Below the pieces are notes generated by a model. It searched no databases. It worked only from the letters and a program-made list of their open reading frames with translations, and was not told the origin of the DNA. Made by a program: the position numbers and the translations under genes. Below are positions 35,165 to 42,922 of a stretch of 42,922 nucleotides of DNA, one piece after another (position 1 is the first letter of the stretch; every line of letters begins with the position of its first letter). The stretch is from contig PAMQ01000007.1 of NCBI GenBank assembly GCA_002707365.1, positions 1-42,922 of the forward strand, read 5' to 3'. The stretch comes from Trueperaceae bacterium (GTDB taxonomy: Bacteria > Deinococcota > Deinococci > Deinococcales > Trueperaceae).

Positions 35165-36379
35165 ATGGCTCAACAGAGAAAAAAAGTGGTTCTTGCCTAT
35201 TCCGGCGGCTTAGATACCTCCGTGATACTAAAATGGATCGCCGTAAATTATAAGGCAGATGTAATCGCTTTTACAGCTGATATTGGTCAAGGAGAAGAGG
35301 TAGAAGAGGCCCGGAAGAAAGCCCTTGCCACTGGGGCCACTGAGGCTTATGCAGTCAATCTTGTAAATGAGTTCGTAGAGGATTTTGTATTTCCCGTCCT
35401 TCGCACGGGAGCCACATACGAGGGAACTTACCTACTGGGCACATCCTTTGCTCGGCCCCTTATAGCCAAGCATATGATATCTATTGCTGAGCAAGAAGGA
35501 GCTTACGCTATAGCTCACGGTGCCACTGGAAAAGGTAATGACCAGGTACGCTTTGAACTCACAGCCTACGCGCTCAATCCAGAAATAATTATTATTGCCC
35601 CATGGAGAGAATGGAACCTTAGGGGCCGTGAAGACTGTATAAATTACGCGACCGAACATGGTATCCCCGTACCAATTACGCCACAGAAACCTTACTCTAC
35701 TGATGCTAATCTGTTCCACGTTAGCTATGAAGGTGGGATATTGGAAGATCCTTGGGTAGCACCTCCTAAAGACATGTGGACATTAACTGTATCGCCCGAA
35801 GAAGCCCCGAATGAACCTGAGATAATCGAAATTTCTTTCGAAAAGGGTACGCCCGTAAAATTAAATGGGATTCGCCTTGGGCCTGTAGCCCTTCTAGAAC
35901 AGGTGAACCAATTAGCTGGAAAACATGGCATAGGTCGAGTGGATCTAGTTGAAAATAGATTCGTCGGAATGAAATCCCGCGGCTGTTACGAAACTCCGGG
36001 CGGTACAATTCTTTACGTTGCTCATAGGGCGGTTGAATCACTTACCCTCGACCGCCCCGTCTTACAAATGCGAAACGAGCTAGCGCCAAAATACGCGGCT
36101 ATGGTGTACAACGGATTTTGGTTTTCACCTGAGAGAGAAGCTCTACAAGGCCTTATGGATGATATACAACGTCCTGTGTCTGGCACTGCAAGAATTAAGC
36201 TATACAAAGGAAATGCAACGATCTTAGGGCGCTTTAGCCCCAATAGTTTATACCGCCAGGACATAGCTACTTTTGAAGCGGACAGCGTTTATGAACAGAA
36301 AGATGCCGAAGGGTTTATCAAATTAAACTCTCTCAGACTTCGCGTTGCAAACCAACTCTCAACCACAAGGTCCGAATGA
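35165..36379 (+). CDS. argG: Argininosuccinate synthase
   Basis: ArgG condenses citrulline and aspartate with ATP to argininosuccinate, the penultimate step of arginine synthesis. From ATG 35165 the protein has 404 residues. The ATP-binding loop [13 protein letters not shown] is at about residues 8-20. [13 protein letters not shown] near 116-128 and [11 protein letters not shown] near 266-276 are conserved active-site stretches. GAGG 8 bases upstream of the ATG supports this start; the in-frame ATG at 35096 would add 23 residues. The stop overlaps the GNAT gene by 4 bases. It begins a four-gene coupled operon. Confidence 0.95.
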   Translation: MAQQRKKVVLAYSGGLDTSVILKWIAVNYKADVIAFTADIGQGEEVEEARKKALATGATEAYAVNLVNEFVEDFVFPVLRTGATYEGTYLLGTSFARPLIAKHMISIAEQEGAYAIAHGATGKGNDQVRFELTAYALNPEIIIIAPWREWNLRGREDCINYATEHGIPVPITPQKPYSTDANLFHVSYEGGILEDPWVAPPKDMWTLTVSPEEAPNEPEIIEISFEKGTPVKLNGIRLGPVALLEQVNQLAGKHGIGRVDLVENRFVGMKSRGCYETPGGTILYVAHRAVESLTLDRPVLQMRNELAPKYAAMVYNGFWFSPEREALQGLMDDIQRPVSGTARIKLYKGNATILGRFSPNSLYRQDIATFEADSVYEQKDAEGFIKLNSLRLRVANQLSTTRSE

Positions 36380-36885
36380 CTAAACAAACAATGTTAAGCA
36401 AAAATAGCGTAATAGCACACGACCCAGGAATCGCTTACCAGGCAGCTCGTCTGCGCTCCGCTAACCTACAAGACTTAAACCGCCTCGAAGTGCTTTACAA
36501 CAAGGCCCGTCCCAAATCTCGTAACTTGGAGTCACGTATCCGTGCTTGGCTTGAGCATGGCGGCTCTCTTTATCTTGAGAACCAGTGCGGAAAAATATTA
36601 AGCGCTGTTTGCTGGGCAGAACACAATGGGGGATGGAGAGTTGATCGCATAGCCACCCTTCCCTCTGAACGAGGGCAGGCATTCGGTCGTTGGCTCATGA
36701 CTAAGGTTGAAGCTTTAGCAATACGTCACAACATCCCCGAACTATCACTTAGGCTCGACCGCAAAGATCTCCTCCCGTACTATGAACGCATGGGTTATCG
36801 AGTCATCGGCAAAGAAGATCATTGCAATTTGCTCCAGAAACGGGTTGGTGGCACCTGGCAAATCCAGTCGGACACTCCGTCATGA
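36376..36885 (+). CDS. GNAT-family acetyltransferase between argG and argH
   Basis: This is a 169-residue GCN5-related N-acetyltransferase of unknown substrate. The acetyl-CoA loop is visible in [20 protein letters not shown] near residues 90-109, a degenerate Q/RxxGxG/A motif, followed by the helix and the C-terminal [14 protein letters not shown] near residues 135-148. Both ends overlap their neighbours by 4 bases (ATGA), so it is translated in step with argG and argH. It may modify an arginine intermediate or an arginine enzyme, but nothing proves this. It is clearly different from the second GNAT at the operon's end. Confidence 0.82.
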   Translation: MTKQTMLSKNSVIAHDPGIAYQAARLRSANLQDLNRLEVLYNKARPKSRNLESRIRAWLEHGGSLYLENQCGKILSAVCWAEHNGGWRVDRIATLPSERGQAFGRWLMTKVEALAIRHNIPELSLRLDRKDLLPYYERMGYRVIGKEDHCNLLQKRVGGTWQIQSDTPS

Positions 36886-38291
36886 ACAAAACAAAGCGTC
36901 GCATGTGGGGAGGTCGGTTCCAAAAACCGACAGACCAACTGGTACAAGCCTTTAACGCCTCTATTTCGGTAGATCAAGCTCTTGCCCTAGAGGACATTGA
37001 GGGCTCTATCGCTCACGCTAGGATGTTAGCCGAGCAGGACATAATTACCCAGGACGAGGTAACCATAATTATCGATGGACTCACCGTCATAAGGGAAGAA
37101 ATTGAAGCGGGACTGTTTGTTTGGCAAGAAGAGCTTGAAGATGTACACATGAACATTGAATCAGCTCTGACAGAAAAGATCGGTCCTCTAGGTGGAAAAC
37201 TCCACACTGCCCGAAGTCGTAACGACCAAGTAGCTACTGATTTCCGTCTCTGGTTACGAAAACGCATCAAGGAAACAATTAGAGAAATATGTATGGTTGA
37301 AACAGCCCTGGTCGATCTTGCGGAACGGCACATTTCTGTGATCATGCCGGGATACACCCATTTACAAGTGGCTCAACCAGTACTGTTCTCTCATCATCTT
37401 ATGGCCTACGTAGAGATGCTCGATCGGGATAGAGAGCGCCTCTTAGACTCCTTACCACGAGTCAACGTGTCCCCTCTTGGATCAGGAGCCTTAGCAGGAA
37501 CTGGTTTCAACATTAATCGGGAACGCACAGCCACTCTCCTGGGGTTTGATTCACCAGCAGTTAACTCCCTCGACGCTGTCTCCGATCGGGACTTTGCACT
37601 CGAATATCTTGCTAATTCAAGTATCTTGATTATGCACTTGTCACGGTTTCACGAGGAACTTGTGCTCTGGTCAAGCCCGGCATTCGGATTTATTACTTTG
37701 CCTGACTCCCACACAACAGGCAGTTCGATAATGCCACAAAAGAAAAATCCAGATGTGAGCGAGTTGATCCGGGGTAAAACAGGACGCATATATGGCTCGC
37801 TGATGGCTCTACTTACGGTTATGAAAGGCCTTCCTCTCAGCTATAACAAGGACATGCAAGAAGATAAGGAAGGAGTTATTGATACAGCATCAACTATCAT
37901 TGATGCTCTTGAGCTGACCACATCAATAATTCCCCTAATCGAGCCTAACCCTGCAGTGATGGCTGTGGCAGCAGCCGGCTCTCACAGCAACGCTACTGAC
38001 CTGGCTGACCACCTGGTATCTAGAGGAATGCCTTTTCGTGAGGCGCATCATGCTGTAGGCCAACTGGTAGCACTTGCAATCTCTGACGATGTTAATCTTG
38101 CTGACCTTAGTCTCACTAAAATGCAAGAAATTACCGAGCTTATTGACGAAAGTTCCCTTGAAATACTTTCTCTAGAAGATGTTGTTAACTCTCGGGATAG
38201 TTTTGGAGGTACGGCAAGAAGCCAGGTAGAGAAGCAGATTAACCGGACTAGAATACGACTATCCAAGTTGAAAACTGAGGAAAGTTCGTGA
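36882..38291 (+). CDS. argH: Argininosuccinate lyase
   Basis: ArgH splits argininosuccinate into arginine and fumarate. It has 469 residues of the fumarase/aspartase superfamily. MWGGRFQKPTD at the N-terminus, LHTARSRNDQVATDFRLW near residues 107-124 and the signature GSSIMPQKKNPD near 282-293 are diagnostic. The ATG at 36882 overlaps the GNAT stop (ATGA); the frame's earlier start at 36822 lies within the GNAT gene and is not used. Its own stop overlaps the downstream gene's GTG by 4 bases. Confidence 0.96.
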   Translation: MNKTKRRMWGGRFQKPTDQLVQAFNASISVDQALALEDIEGSIAHARMLAEQDIITQDEVTIIIDGLTVIREEIEAGLFVWQEELEDVHMNIESALTEKIGPLGGKLHTARSRNDQVATDFRLWLRKRIKETIREICMVETALVDLAERHISVIMPGYTHLQVAQPVLFSHHLMAYVEMLDRDRERLLDSLPRVNVSPLGSGALAGTGFNINRERTATLLGFDSPAVNSLDAVSDRDFALEYLANSSILIMHLSRFHEELVLWSSPAFGFITLPDSHTTGSSIMPQKKNPDVSELIRGKTGRIYGSLMALLTVMKGLPLSYNKDMQEDKEGVIDTASTIIDALELTTSIIPLIEPNPAVMAVAAAGSHSNATDLADHLVSRGMPFREAHHAVGQLVALAISDDVNLADLSLTKMQEITELIDESSLEILSLEDVVNSRDSFGGTARSQVEKQINRTRIRLSKLKTEESS

Positions 38292-38860
38292 ATAGTCAAA
38301 ATCTAGACTTGCCAGAATCAATCACTATTGAAGTAAGATCTGCCAAAGCAACCGACGTGCCAGCAATCCACAAGTTGATCGAACACTGGGCCCACAAAGA
38401 TCGCATGTTGCTGCGGCCGATAGATGATTTGTTTGCTAATCTGCGAGACTTCTTTGTCGCTGAAGACATGTCCGTAGGTATACCTCAAATTATCGGCACT
38501 GGGGCCTTACATATACTTTGGGGCGATATTGCTGAAATTCGTGGTCTAGCAGTAGCGCCAAAGCTTACTGCACGTGGTATTGGTCGTCAATTAGTCAAAG
38601 CCTGCGAAGACGAAGCTCGTTTCCTTGGAGTGCCTACGCTTTTCGCATGGACTTACGCTGTTGCGTTCTTTGAGCGTTGTGGATTCACTAAAATTGACAA
38701 AAGTCGCGAACTCCACCCAAGAGTTTGGTCAGAATGCCTCCGCTGCACTTTCTATAACAATTGCAATGAAAACGGAATGATTAAGCAACTCGAAGGAGTC
38801 CCGATACCGGAAGGCCTTCCGAAACCTCCTATATCACAAGTACCACCGGGAATCACCTAG
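38288..38860 (+). CDS. argA: N-acetylglutamate synthase, short GNAT type
   Basis: This GNAT protein of 190 residues fits the short ArgA type that acetylates glutamate as the first committed step of arginine synthesis. The acetyl-CoA motif is AVAPKLTARGIGRQLVKACE near residues 91-110, then FFERCGFTKID near residues 127-137, and the family-typical C-terminal segment PRVWSECLRCTFYNNCNENG near residues 144-163, with three cysteines. The GTG at 38288 overlaps the argH stop by 4 bases. Other acetyltransferase substrates are possible, but the operon context and C-terminal cysteine motif make ArgA the best call. argB, argC, argD, argF and argJ are not in the window. Confidence 0.78.
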   Translation: MNSQNLDLPESITIEVRSAKATDVPAIHKLIEHWAHKDRMLLRPIDDLFANLRDFFVAEDMSVGIPQIIGTGALHILWGDIAEIRGLAVAPKLTARGIGRQLVKACEDEARFLGVPTLFAWTYAVAFFERCGFTKIDKSRELHPRVWSECLRCTFYNNCNENGMIKQLEGVPIPEGLPKPPISQVPPGIT

Positions 38861-38892
38861 AATGTGGGTCAATTAACAAATCAAACAACTTA

Positions 38893-39021
38893 ATGATTAG
38901 GGGTCTCGCTAGATCCTATATTTCTATACGGCTATTGCACAAACAACTTACGTGTTTTTTGACGCACTGAACAACAAATCGCTTTCTCGAAATTAGCGCT
39001 GAAGTACCGACCCCTAATCAT
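38893..39021. repeat. 13-base perfect inverted repeat flanking a 129-base segment
   Basis: ATGATTAGGGGTC (38893-38905) and GACCCCTAATCAT (39009-39021) are exact reverse complements separated by 103 bases. The gap between argA and the cupin gene contains little else. No target-site duplication flanks the arms, so a mobile element is not demonstrated. Confidence 0.7.
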
Positions 39022-39063
39022 CCGTACGATACTATGAGAAACCTCAGCGCAGTTCTTTTAAGC

Positions 39064-39069
39064 TATTCT
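39064..39069 (+). promoter_or_regulatory. Candidate leaderless -10 box for the small cupin gene
   Basis: TATTCT lies 6 bases before the ATG at 39076 and favours that start over the ATG at 39034. Confidence 0.45.
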
Positions 39070-39075
39070 TATGGC

Positions 39076-39396
39076 ATGGAAACCGCTTTACTCTCAACCC
39101 TGAGTCAATTCGACAAAATAAAAATGAAGAAAATACCCATTTTCTCGAGCCAACAATTTTTTTACGACCTCTATTGCCTGCTACCAGGTCAGTTCCAAAA
39201 AGTGCACAGTCACCCGAAGGAAGACAAAGTTTACTTGGTCCTGGAAGGTGAAGCAACATTTGAGATTGCTGCTGAAGAAGCTACTTTAGGTGAAGGTAAA
39301 GCTGTCATCGCCCGTGCGGGTATACCCCACGGCGTGAGGAACACGACGGAGCGACAAGTAATCCTACTGGTCACAATGGCACCCAAACCATCGTGA
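39076..39396 (+). CDS. Small cupin-domain protein
   Basis: This is a 106-residue single cupin. The metal site is set by GQFQKVHSHPKEDKVYLVLE near residues 38-57 (two histidines and a glutamate) and AGIPHGVRNT near residues 84-93 (final histidine). Function unknown; such proteins are often sensors, isomerases or small dioxygenases. I prefer the ATG at 39076, which places a TATTCT box 6 bases upstream. The frame also allows the ATG at 39034, just after the inverted repeat. A VanZ-like gene follows after 160 bases. Confidence 0.75.
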   Translation: METALLSTLSQFDKIKMKKIPIFSSQQFFYDLYCLLPGQFQKVHSHPKEDKVYLVLEGEATFEIAAEEATLGEGKAVIARAGIPHGVRNTTERQVILLVTMAPKPS

Positions 39397-39556
39397 TCAC
39401 AGCAACTTTACATAGGGATGTTTTACGACCCGAAGCATCAATGAAAAGGATAGCCATAGGGGAATTTGCTCTCTCTAATTTCTCTACCTACATTTCAGCC
39501 ACTAAGCCTCATATTTTAGATATGATGCCCAACCAATTACTGTCACCAGGCCCTAA

Positions 39557-39946
39557 TTGAAACTTGCATACTTAGCTAAGTTAAACCGAATTATTTGGAT
39601 CATTGCTGCTGTAACCTGGGCATCACTGATATTCGTTTTTTCTTCCCAATCTCTCCCTATTCTGACGCCAGGATGGTTAGAACTACCCATTATCGACAAA
39701 GTGGTGCACGCTTGTGTTTTTGGCATCCTCGGTATTTTTTTATTCTTAGCAACCAAGCGAACCTGGCTTGCTATTATCATTGCCTCGTTCTACGGAGCAA
39801 CCGATGAGTGGCACCAACTCTATGTCGATGGAAGAATCGCGGATCTATGGGACTGGGTTGCGGATATTGTCGGAACAATAACGGCAGTATGCCTGTTATC
39901 CCTATATCGCAACAAATTAAGAGAACGGGTAAAATGGAACCCGTGA
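39557..39946 (+). CDS. VanZ-family membrane protein
   Basis: This is a 129-residue membrane protein with three or four helices. The VanZ-like signature is spread over LPIIDKVVHACVFGILGIFL near residues 43-62, GATDEWHQLYVDGR near residues 80-93 and DWVADIVGTI near 98-107. VanZ confers low-level teicoplanin resistance in enterococci, but most relatives are uncharacterized and resistance should not be assumed. The start is TTG at 39557 without a clear ribosome binding site. It overlaps proC by 13 bases. Confidence 0.85.
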   Translation: MKLAYLAKLNRIIWIIAAVTWASLIFVFSSQSLPILTPGWLELPIIDKVVHACVFGILGIFLFLATKRTWLAIIIASFYGATDEWHQLYVDGRIADLWDWVADIVGTITAVCLLSLYRNKLRERVKWNP

Positions 39947-40731
39947 AGCTTATTATAGTCGGTGCCGGAAAAATGGGGGGAGCCATTCTCACGGGAGCCC
40001 TGAGAGCTGAGATATTTACCACTGACGAAGTAGGAATTTATCATCCAGATCCAAAACGGCGTAAGTACTTATGTGAGCAGTTTCAAGTTCTTGAAGTGAC
40101 CGAAAAGGACATTCTTAAGGCCGAGGCTATCCTCATCGCCGTCAAGCCACAGGTGTTTTTGGCCAAAACCGCACCGCTATTGAAAGGATCTCGAGCCAGT
40201 TTCATATCCATCATGGCCGGCGTATCAGCTGAAACCCTTGCTTCTAGCCTAGACAGTAATATTATTACCCGTGCCATGCCGAACCTAGGTTCACACGTTG
40301 GTCTGAGCGCTACTGCGATAACGTCAAATTCTGAAGCAACCCCTAAACAGGTTGATTTCACAATTAGATTATTCAAGTCCGTTGGTAAAGTTTACCCTAT
40401 TCCCGAAACGATGTTTGACAGCTTTACAGGTCTGGCTGCTTCAGGCCCAGCCTTCGCCGCAGTAGTCGCCGAAGCTATGGCGGACGGTGGTGTTCGGGTT
40501 GGATTCACCCGTGAAATAGCCGCTGACCTCGTTAGACAGGTTTTGCTGGCAACGGCACAACTGCTTGAGGCAAAGGGTCCGGCTAGCATCAAAGATGAAG
40601 TATCTTCAGCCGGAGGTACTACCATAACCGGCATAAAAGCTTTAGAGAAACATCGAATACGATACGCCCTAATCGACGCTATCGAAGCTGCAACTTCTCG
40701 GGCCAAACAACTACGAGAAGATCATCATTAA
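39934..40731 (+). CDS. proC: Pyrroline-5-carboxylate reductase
   Basis: ProC reduces pyrroline-5-carboxylate to proline with NAD(P)H. From ATG 39934 the protein has 265 residues, typical for the family. The nucleotide loop LIIVGAGKMGGAIL is at about residues 6-19, AVKPQV near 69-74, ITRAMPNLGSHVG near 110-122, and the C-terminal signature DEVSSAGGTTITGIKALE near 227-244. The frame opens at 39808 but that extension lies inside the VanZ-like gene. The overlap with that gene implies shared transcription. Confidence 0.95.
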   Translation: MEPVKLIIVGAGKMGGAILTGALRAEIFTTDEVGIYHPDPKRRKYLCEQFQVLEVTEKDILKAEAILIAVKPQVFLAKTAPLLKGSRASFISIMAGVSAETLASSLDSNIITRAMPNLGSHVGLSATAITSNSEATPKQVDFTIRLFKSVGKVYPIPETMFDSFTGLAASGPAFAAVVAEAMADGGVRVGFTREIAADLVRQVLLATAQLLEAKGPASIKDEVSSAGGTTITGIKALEKHRIRYALIDAIEAATSRAKQLREDHH

Positions 40732-41051
40732 GAGATCTTGGTACTTTTATTTTGCATAGCTCCTCTCGTATTTTTGTTGCGGTGATGCTGATGGATTCAA
40801 GGCTAGAATAGCACCAACTATTTTTATGCCTAGGTTAATTCTGGTTTCTAACGCGACTTTGTCTGGCTTGTCAGGAAAAATTAATCAATAACTGGCCATT
40901 GAGATATTCCAATAGCTCATTTACATTAGTTTCGGACACCCAGAAAGCTCTAGTACAGGAAAACAACTCCCGCCTATCCATCATCTCTAAAGATTACTGG
41001 TCTTTCTTACGTCCCTCCTAGCAAATCATTACTGAGAGGCTTAGGAACTAA
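40732..41051. other. 320-base convergent gap without a recognised gene
   Basis: This lies between the stops of proC and tgt. I see no coding frame, no strong hairpin with a T-run and no repeat shared with the rest of the window. Confidence 0.5.
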
Positions 41052-42293
41052 TCACTCGAAGGTAAGCCATTCTTCTTTTAAAACTCCGAACCTGCCTTCT
41101 TTCAAGCTGCTTCTAATCTCAGACATTAGCCTCGCCATGAAATTCAAATTGTGAATGCTCGCGAGTTGATGCGCCAACTGCTCCTTAGCCCGAAACAGAT
41201 GCCTTATATAAGCACGCGTAAAATGTTGACAGGTGTAACATGAACACCCCTGCTCAAGAGGAGCAAGGTCGTTAGCAAAGCGAGCATTTCGAAGGTTTAA
41301 CCGGAAATTTCGGAGCTTAACTCCCTTATCAAAGCGAACTAGAACGCCCCCGTTACGGGCATTTCGGGTTGGACTAACGCAGTCGAACGTATCAACACCT
41401 CTTTCCACCGCCTCAAAAATGCTCGATACATCGCCTATACCTAGTAGATGGCGAGGTAAATCAGCTGGTAGGTATGGAATGGTCCATTCTAAAATCCGAT
41501 ACATATCCTGCCGGGTACGTCCTAGATTTCCACCGATAGCAATACCGTCAAACCCCTTCTTACCAATAATCTTTGCACTATATTCACGAGTATCTCGGTA
41601 GGCTCCTCCTTGAACAACACCAAAAAGAGCCTGTGGATATCCGTGTCTCGGAATCGTTGCCTCGAAAGCCTCAAGGCATCGATCAGCCCATCGATGCGTC
41701 CTCTCAGCACTAGCTCGTGTATAGTCTTTTTCATGCAACGGGCTAGTGCACTCATCAAATGCAAGAATAATATCCGCCCCCAGATCTCTTTGAACAATAA
41801 TTGAACCCTCTGGGGTGAACAGATGCTCACTACCGTCGATGTGACTAATAAAGCGGACACCCTCTTCTTCTATCGAAACCATCGATCTGTCCTTTAACGA
41901 GTCACCTTCTTCATTGGTCTGTGTATCTTCTTCACCTGGAAAGATGCTGGCAATCTTGCCGATACCGTGTTCAATCCCTGCACCGAGAGAGAATACCTGG
42001 AACCCTCCAGAGTCAGTCATCAAGGGACCCTGCCAATTCATGAACCGATGGAGTCCACCATGGTCTGCTATCACTCGCTGACCAGGTCGGAGGTAGAGAT
42101 GGTAGGTATTTGCGAACAAAACCTGGGTACCCGTTGCAATCACTGTCTCAGGGGCCAATGATTTAACAGTACCTTGGGTACCGACAGCTACAAAGGCGGG
42201 AGTTTCAATGACCCCGTGAGACGTACGTAAATAACCCGAACGAGCCATCCCGTGCTCTGCATCTATCTCGAAGACTAGCGGATTACGATCCAT
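41052..42293 (-). CDS. tgt: tRNA-guanine transglycosylase
   Basis: Tgt exchanges G34 for preQ1 in tRNAs with GUN anticodons, in queuosine synthesis. From the ATG at 42293 it has 413 residues. Active-site stretches are MTDSGGFQVFSLG (general base Asp), FDECTSPLHEKDY and DTFDCVSPTRNARNG, and the zinc site is CSCYTCQHF plus a later histidine. Between the first motif and FISHIDGSEHLFTPE is an extra acidic stretch of roughly 35 residues (PGEEDTQTNEEGDSLKDR), absent from the E. coli type. TATAAT 10 bases upstream supports the ATG at 42293 over the frame's start at 42365. Confidence 0.95.
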   Translation of the reverse strand: MDRNPLVFEIDAEHGMARSGYLRTSHGVIETPAFVAVGTQGTVKSLAPETVIATGTQVLFANTYHLYLRPGQRVIADHGGLHRFMNWQGPLMTDSGGFQVFSLGAGIEHGIGKIASIFPGEEDTQTNEEGDSLKDRSMVSIEEEGVRFISHIDGSEHLFTPEGSIIVQRDLGADIILAFDECTSPLHEKDYTRASAERTHRWADRCLEAFEATIPRHGYPQALFGVVQGGAYRDTREYSAKIIGKKGFDGIAIGGNLGRTRQDMYRILEWTIPYLPADLPRHLLGIGDVSSIFEAVERGVDTFDCVSPTRNARNGGVLVRFDKGVKLRNFRLNLRNARFANDLAPLEQGCSCYTCQHFTRAYIRHLFRAKEQLAHQLASIHNLNFMARLMSEIRSSLKEGRFGVLKEEWLTFE

Positions 42294-42303
42294 GAGCTTG
42301 ACG

Positions 42304-42309
42304 ATTATA
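42304..42309 (-). promoter_or_regulatory. -10 box for tgt
   Basis: A consensus TATAAT on the minus strand lies 10 bases before the ATG at 42293, giving at most a very short leader. Confidence 0.55.
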
Positions 42310-42365
42310 GCCCAAGACCGTTCTTCTCGAAAACGATCTGGATAAGTGCTACCCAAATTCGGCAA

Positions 42366-42791
42366 TACAGAAACCCAAGATCAAGGTTACGGTAACATCG
42401 GTCTCGCTAATTTCAACCTACTCTAAGAATAGCCTGCGTTTTTGCAACTTAGCCCTCTTCTATCAGTAATCATCGAAAACTAATACATCAACCGTTTACA
42501 TTTCGCAAATAAGTCAGATCCGGATCAGTATGACCCATCAGACCACAATCCCCTAAAACTCAGAGGCTAATTTTACTCTGAGCGAGTACAGCGTTCATTG
42601 GTGGCTCAGCTATCTATTTACTTTAAGATTTTGATTGAAGGAACCTTGGGTTTAACAAGTAACGAGGGTCATCTAAACTCGACAGCGGGGCTATTAACGA
42701 TGTGTTGGTTGCACAAAAACATTGTGACAGGTTATTCTCTTCGCTACCAAATAGATTGATCGCAACATTTTTTCTGGGAGATCGGGGACCT
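42366..42791. other. 426-base divergent gap without a recognised gene
   Basis: This lies between tgt (-) and the partial gene at the window end (+). The only structure noted is a short hairpin, CTCAGA (42559-42564) with TCTGAG (42577-42582). A minus-strand frame at 42623-42886 looks like a shadow of the partial + gene. Confidence 0.45.
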
Positions 42792-42922
42792 ATGGCGCTG
42801 CACCTAGGGGTAAAACTCACGACTGTTGGCATTGTCATCGCCATGCTAATTATGGGGTTTAGTCCCACTCCAATTGAAATGATCAATCTCCAGATAACTC
42901 CCTCAGTGACATTGCATCAGGA
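42792..42922 (+). CDS. Start of an exported or membrane-anchored protein, cut by the window end
   Basis: The frame opens with ATG at 42792 and continues to the last base. The 43 visible residues begin MALHLGVKLTTVGIVIAMLI, a basic residue followed by a hydrophobic run, like a signal peptide or anchor, and then SPTPIEMINLQITPSVTLHQ, likely the start of the exported part. GGGG lies 4 bases before the ATG. The frame is open further left, so a TTG at 42756 is an alternative start. No family can be named from this much sequence. Confidence 0.5.
   Translation, partial: MALHLGVKLTTVGIVIAMLIMGFSPTPIEMINLQITPSVTLHQ

Noticed and set aside
39557-39946. VanZ-like gene as glycopeptide resistance
   Set aside because: No vanH, vanA or vanX gene is present, and VanZ-family proteins are widespread in bacteria without such resistance.
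42623-42886. 87-residue minus-strand frame near the window end
   Set aside because: It overlaps the better-supported plus-strand signal-peptide frame, and its composition looks like a complement shadow.
1-42922. Phage, insertion sequence, CRISPR array or defence island
   Set aside because: No integrase, transposase, Cas protein, regularly spaced repeats or known defence gene was seen; gene content is housekeeping.

Overview
This window is a dense stretch of ordinary chromosome from a free-living bacterium. It holds about 42 genes in short operons on both strands. I see no phage, no insertion sequence, no CRISPR array and no tRNA or rRNA gene. Several features point to the Deinococcota (Deinococcus-Thermus) phylum: a DdrA/Rad52-like repair protein, a DUF4384 plus PEGA exported protein, an argG-GNAT-argH-argA cluster, a family 5 uracil-DNA glycosylase, and many TANNNT -10 boxes 5 to 8 bases before the start codon, which is the leaderless promoter layout known from Deinococcus. 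Base composition is moderate, clearly less GC-rich than cultured Deinococcus or Thermus, so an uncultured lineage (perhaps Trueperales-like) is my guess. The phylum assignment is inference.

Region 1-5872 concerns metals and nucleotides: a zinc/manganese ABC transporter (znuC and znuB on +, znuA on -), pyrE, moaB, a HIT protein, a Fur/Zur-type repressor and a YibE/F membrane protein with a His-rich tail. The transporter locus is rearranged. The first 81 bases recur, perfectly inverted, at 1740-1820, and flipping the segment between the copies would rebuild a continuous znuA-znuC-znuB operon. Region 6095-10626 has NAD(P)HX repair (nnr), homoserine kinase, an RsmC-like rRNA methyltransferase and TsaD. 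Region 10782-16138 has a MobA-like nucleotidyltransferase, two exported proteins (DUF4384/PEGA and LolA-like), fumarase and an esterase.

Region 16190-24051 has a tightly overlapped patB-udgB-RlmI-like operon, a purine block (purB, purC, purS plus a lipase), a cupin and an ornithine cyclodeaminase-like protein. Region 24332-30900 has gyrA, a nucleoside hydrolase coupled to an orphan ftsE, a small unknown protein, an NfsA-like nitroreductase and a TauE-type permease. Region 30978-34814 has a DinB protein, the DdrA-like protein and, divergent from it, an 820-residue exported membrane protein of unknown function. Region 35165-40731 is amino-acid synthesis: the translationally coupled argG-GNAT-argH-argA cluster behind a leader that encodes four consecutive arginines inside a hairpin, then a cupin, a VanZ-like protein and proC. 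The window ends with tgt on the minus strand and the start of an exported or membrane-anchored protein on +.

The most unusual observations are the inverted znu segment (invertible element or assembly chimera), the arginine-codon hairpin in front of argG, the pervasive leaderless promoters, the orphan FtsE with an altered ABC signature, and the DdrA-like gene paired with an unknown membrane protein.
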